From positions 1 to 64,000 of the forward strand of contig CAXYYO010000014.1 in the NCBI GenBank assembly GCA_964293305.1: a DNA stretch of 64,000 nt. The letters are read 5' to 3'. How positions within the stretch are numbered: position 1 is the first letter of the stretch; each line of letters starts with the position of its first letter. Positions 61,727 to 64,000 of the stretch are shown here, one piece after another. The stretch is from CALAGJ01 sp964293305. Lineage in GTDB: Bacteria > Bacteroidota > Bacteroidia > Chitinophagales > Chitinophagaceae. The notes under the pieces were generated by a model. That model saw only the letters and a program-made list of their open reading frames with translations, had not been told where the DNA came from and did not search any database. Position numbers and translations under genes: made by a program.

Positions 61727-62551
61727 TTAATATTCTGTAGCCATGAATGTGATAGGTAAAACAAAATACACAGCTACAGGATGTCCATTTTGAATACCAG
61801 GACTCCAGTTTGGCATTTTTGCAATTGTTTTAAGTACACTTTGTTTTAAATCTGAAGGACCATCATTGAGCAATGCTATCTGTTCAATTTCACCTGTTTT
61901 ACTTACTACAAATTTTGCTTTAATTACAACAGTTTCGCCAGATTGCAAATTGTCAGGTTTTACTAAATATCGCTCCATGAATCTCTTTAAGGCGGCAATA
62001 CCTCCGGGATATGCTGGCATTATTTCGGCGATATTTAACACAGATGGTTCAACTGCTTTTTCTGTGATAGTATTTTTAACCCCCATTTCATTATTTCCAT
62101 CACTCGAAAAGGGCTGTACAATATCAGTAGGAATACTTGGATCTCCCTCTATGGTTTCATTACTAATGTTTGCATGCTCTAAGGCATCTACATCAGCAAT
62201 ATTTTGCACAACACTATCTTGTACAATTTTCACATTATCATAATCAATACTATTTGATGTGGGAATAATCATTTGCTTTACAGCAGGTTTTGAAACTGGT
62301 TGATCAGGTTCGATAAAAACATCAGTAACATGATGATCATCTGGAAAAAAAGTCAGTATTTGTTCAGTTCTTTTTTCTGATCGCATCTGTAGCAATAAAA
62401 AAAATAGAATACTAAGTGCAGTTGTAGTAGCAATTGCTTTGAGCAGGTAATTACTATAATTTCTTCTTAGGAAATAAGCTCCATAATATTTGTTTCTGTT
62501 TTCAAACAGAATATCCAATAGATCACTCTGCAAAATTTTTTCGGGTATCAT
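61727..62551 (-). CDS. tonB: TonB-family energy transducer
   Basis: The 274-residue protein has a cytoplasmic N-terminus, a single membrane helix (~36-56, LLKAIATTTALSILFFLLL) and a long periplasmic linker. The TonB C-terminal domain spans ~185-274: FMERYLVKPDNLQSGETVVIKAKFVVSKTGEIEQIALL and AKMPNWSPGIQNGHPVAVYFVLPITF. TonB transmits proton-motive force to outer-membrane receptors. The linker is not proline-rich but Asp/Asn/Val-rich. ExbB and ExbD are not adjacent. It heads the operon tonB, 75-aa membrane protein, PstS-like, TPR. Confidence 0.9.
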   Translation of the reverse strand: MIPEKILQSDLLDILFENRNKYYGAYFLRRNYSNYLLKAIATTTALSILFFLLLQMRSEKRTEQILTFFPDDHHVTDVFIEPDQPVSKPAVKQMIIPTSNSIDYDNVKIVQDSVVQNIADVDALEHANISNETIEGDPSIPTDIVQPFSSDGNNEMGVKNTITEKAVEPSVLNIAEIMPAYPGGIAALKRFMERYLVKPDNLQSGETVVIKAKFVVSKTGEIEQIALLNDGPSDLKQSVLKTIAKMPNWSPGIQNGHPVAVYFVLPITFMATEY

Positions 62552-62747
62552 AATTTTTGTTTTTAAAATTGAATAAAAACAAAGCGCTTTGCATACCTAT
62601 GATACACAAGTGTAAAGATTCCACAAATCCAGATGTAGCAGTTGAATTTTATTACAAGGTCAACAGTATTATCTCTGTTAAAGAAGTATTAAATTATTGA
62701 ACTAAAGCAAAGTAGTATCAACATTAGAAGAAGAATAAACTGTCTAA

Positions 62748-63542
62748 TTAAATAACACCTGCAGTTAGCAATACGAGCATGAGAATACCCAACGCAATCC
62801 TATACCAGCCAAAAAGTTTGAAACCATGCTTTTGTAAATGACTAATTAAAAACTTTACGGAAACCATAGCAACTATAAATGAGACCAATGCTCCCACACC
62901 AAGGGTTAGCATATTATCTGTGTTAATTACTTCTGGATGCTCTGTATAGGTATCTAAAAAACTTTTTGCTGATGCAGCACACATCGTAGGCACAGCCAAG
63001 AAAAAAGAGAATTCTGCAGCCAAATTTCGTGTCAATTTTTGACTCATACCACCAATTATTGTAGCTGCACTGCGGCTTAAGCCTGGAAAGATAACAGCAA
63101 GCACCTGAAAGCAACCAATAATGAATGCTTTAGGCATACTAATTTCACGCTCCTCAGTTATTGTATGTTGTGTAAATAATTTATCAATAAATAACAAAAT
63201 GATTCCGCCTCCAATCATTACACAGGAAATAAAAATAAGATTATCTAAAGCTGCATCAATGGTATCTTTCAGCAGATAACCGATGAGTAAAGCAGGTACA
63301 ACTGCTATGATGAGTTTTATATAAAATTGAATATTTTTAAAATCAAAAAACTTCTTCCAATACAGTACCACAACTGATAGAATAGCTGCCAGCTGAATAA
63401 CAACCTCAAACATATCCGTAAATGGGCTATCATCCACGCCAAGAAATGGATTTGCAAATTTCATGTGAGCTGTACTGCTGATAGGTAAAAACTCCGTGAT
63501 GCCTTCTATAATGGCAATAATGATACTCTGAAATGTGTTCAT
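62748..63542 (-). CDS. uppP: Undecaprenyl-diphosphatase
   Basis: The 264-residue membrane enzyme dephosphorylates undecaprenyl diphosphate to recycle the lipid carrier of peptidoglycan synthesis. Both family motifs are present: EGITEFLPISSTAHM near the N-terminus and FPGLSRSAATIIGG in the middle, with catalytic Glu, Ser and Arg retained. About eight hydrophobic helices. It lies 30 bp after a DUF3098 gene, a conserved Bacteroidota arrangement, implying co-transcription. Confidence 0.95.
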   Translation of the reverse strand: MNTFQSIIIAIIEGITEFLPISSTAHMKFANPFLGVDDSPFTDMFEVVIQLAAILSVVVLYWKKFFDFKNIQFYIKLIIAVVPALLIGYLLKDTIDAALDNLIFISCVMIGGGIILLFIDKLFTQHTITEEREISMPKAFIIGCFQVLAVIFPGLSRSAATIIGGMSQKLTRNLAAEFSFFLAVPTMCAASAKSFLDTYTEHPEVINTDNMLTLGVGALVSFIVAMVSVKFLISHLQKHGFKLFGWYRIALGILMLVLLTAGVI

Positions 63543-63572
63543 ATTAAATGGTAGAAAAAGAAATTGAAAAAA

Positions 63573-63827
63573 CTATGCCTTTGTTTTTGGCTTTTTAAGA
63601 ATGGCATAAACTTCTATGAGTAAGCCTGCAATAATGAGAATGGGGGCAATGGTAATACGTGTGGTGCTATATACAACCTTATAATCAAATTCATTTGCAT
63701 CTGCAGATTTACCACCACTCATAAGAAAGAAACCTATTAAAATGACGGCTGCGCCGATAATCATCCAAAGTTTATTTTCTTTATTGAAAATGAATGAGGT
63801 TTCTTGTTTTTTTGACTGCTCTGCCAT
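63573..63827 (-). CDS. DUF3098 small membrane protein
   Basis: The 84-residue protein has two membrane helices (LWMIIGAAVILIGFFLMSGG and ITIAPILIIAGLLIEVYAIL) separated by a short loop with FDYKVVYSTTRI. The pattern KENKLWMIIG...MSGGKS and a second helix beginning RITIAP are those of DUF3098, found next to uppP (and often ftsX) in Bacteroidota. It may help cell-wall or division functions; no activity is known. First gene of the two-gene unit. Confidence 0.85.
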   Translation of the reverse strand: MAEQSKKQETSFIFNKENKLWMIIGAAVILIGFFLMSGGKSADANEFDYKVVYSTTRITIAPILIIAGLLIEVYAILKKPKTKA

Positions 63828-63933
63828 GTTCTAAAAATTAATAAGGTGCAAAATAAGGGGAAATGATAGAATCATGAAGAAAAATGAATTTGATAATAGT
63901 GTTGTAAAAAATGTACATGTCACTTTGTACAGT

Positions 63934-64000
63934 TCATAAGCATTTGTATATGGCGGCACCTCCCGTATAACCAGCTCCCGCTGCGGTAATTAAAACAAGA
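63934..64000 (-). CDS. Possible 3' end of a gene cut by the window edge
   Basis: The minus-strand frame entering from the right edge reads LVLITAAGAGYTGGAAIYKCL and ends in TGA at 63934. The composition is protein-like, but only 21 codons are visible. It may be the C-terminus of a gene mostly outside the window; not recognised. Confidence 0.3.
   Translation of the reverse strand, partial: LVLITAAGAGYTGGAAIYKCL

Overview
The window is a chromosomal segment of a Bacteroidota bacterium, most likely a Chitinophagaceae-type member. Visible support: AT-rich DNA; three secreted proteins ending in type IX secretion (T9SS) C-terminal sorting domains; a TonB-dependent receptor with an N-terminal carboxypeptidase-regulatory-like domain; promoters of the Bacteroidota form TTG-N17..23-TAnnTTTG; some TTG/GTG starts; and lineage-typical small families (DUF6728, DUF3098). 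No CRISPR array, insertion sequence, integrase or prophage was seen. The left and right edges each cut a gene.

Layout. 1-4.8 kb (minus): a membrane TPR protein cut by the edge, a LysE-type exporter and ribosomal protein S1 (rpsA). 5.1-6.8 kb: a two-gene operon of unknown function (123-aa protein plus a putative outer-membrane protein). 7.0-14.1 kb: a six-gene plus-strand catabolic locus with a nucleoside-symporter-type MFS permease, two exported TIM-barrel isomerase-like proteins, a GMC flavoprotein dehydrogenase with its Tat/lipoprotein small subunit, and a Tat/lipobox flavin amine oxidase-like protein. It ends at a strong terminator and is followed by pgi. 16-22.2 kb: corA, then a metal-uptake region in which a TonB-dependent receptor and a coupled thioredoxin are divergent from a DtxR/MntR-type regulator. 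A perfect palindrome lies inside the receptor promoter. An alginate-export-type porin follows.

22.3-28.9 kb: DinB, a GlxA-type regulator, a seven-repeat predicted beta-propeller, a MutS-core ATPase, tRNA-Pro(UGG), a DUF6728 gene and a PaaK-like ligase. 29-41 kb: three large T9SS cargo proteins with signal peptides (one carrying an S74 chaperone domain), an M28 peptidase, a class IV aminotransferase and a free-standing C-terminal half of carbamoyl-phosphate synthase large subunit. 41.6-49 kb (minus): two small related barrel proteins and a 2043-aa alpha-2-macroglobulin with a degenerate thioester motif. 49.2-58.6 kb (plus): a GT39-type glycosyltransferase, PdeM-like phosphoesterase, histone-deacetylase-family enzyme, Nudix hydrolase, M1 aminopeptidase, a Gly-rich RRM protein with a long leader, and a TPR-HupE pair. 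58.7-63.8 kb (minus): DUF3098-uppP, then tonB, a small membrane protein, a PstS-like lipoprotein and a TPR protein.

The two best-integrated systems are the exported flavoprotein/isomerase locus (6969-14060), which I read as a periplasmic sugar-oxidation pathway, and the metal-responsive receptor/thioredoxin operon with its operator (17186-20744). The most eye-catching anomalies are the split carB, the CAEA thioester site, the S74 plus T9SS combination and several small gene remnants.
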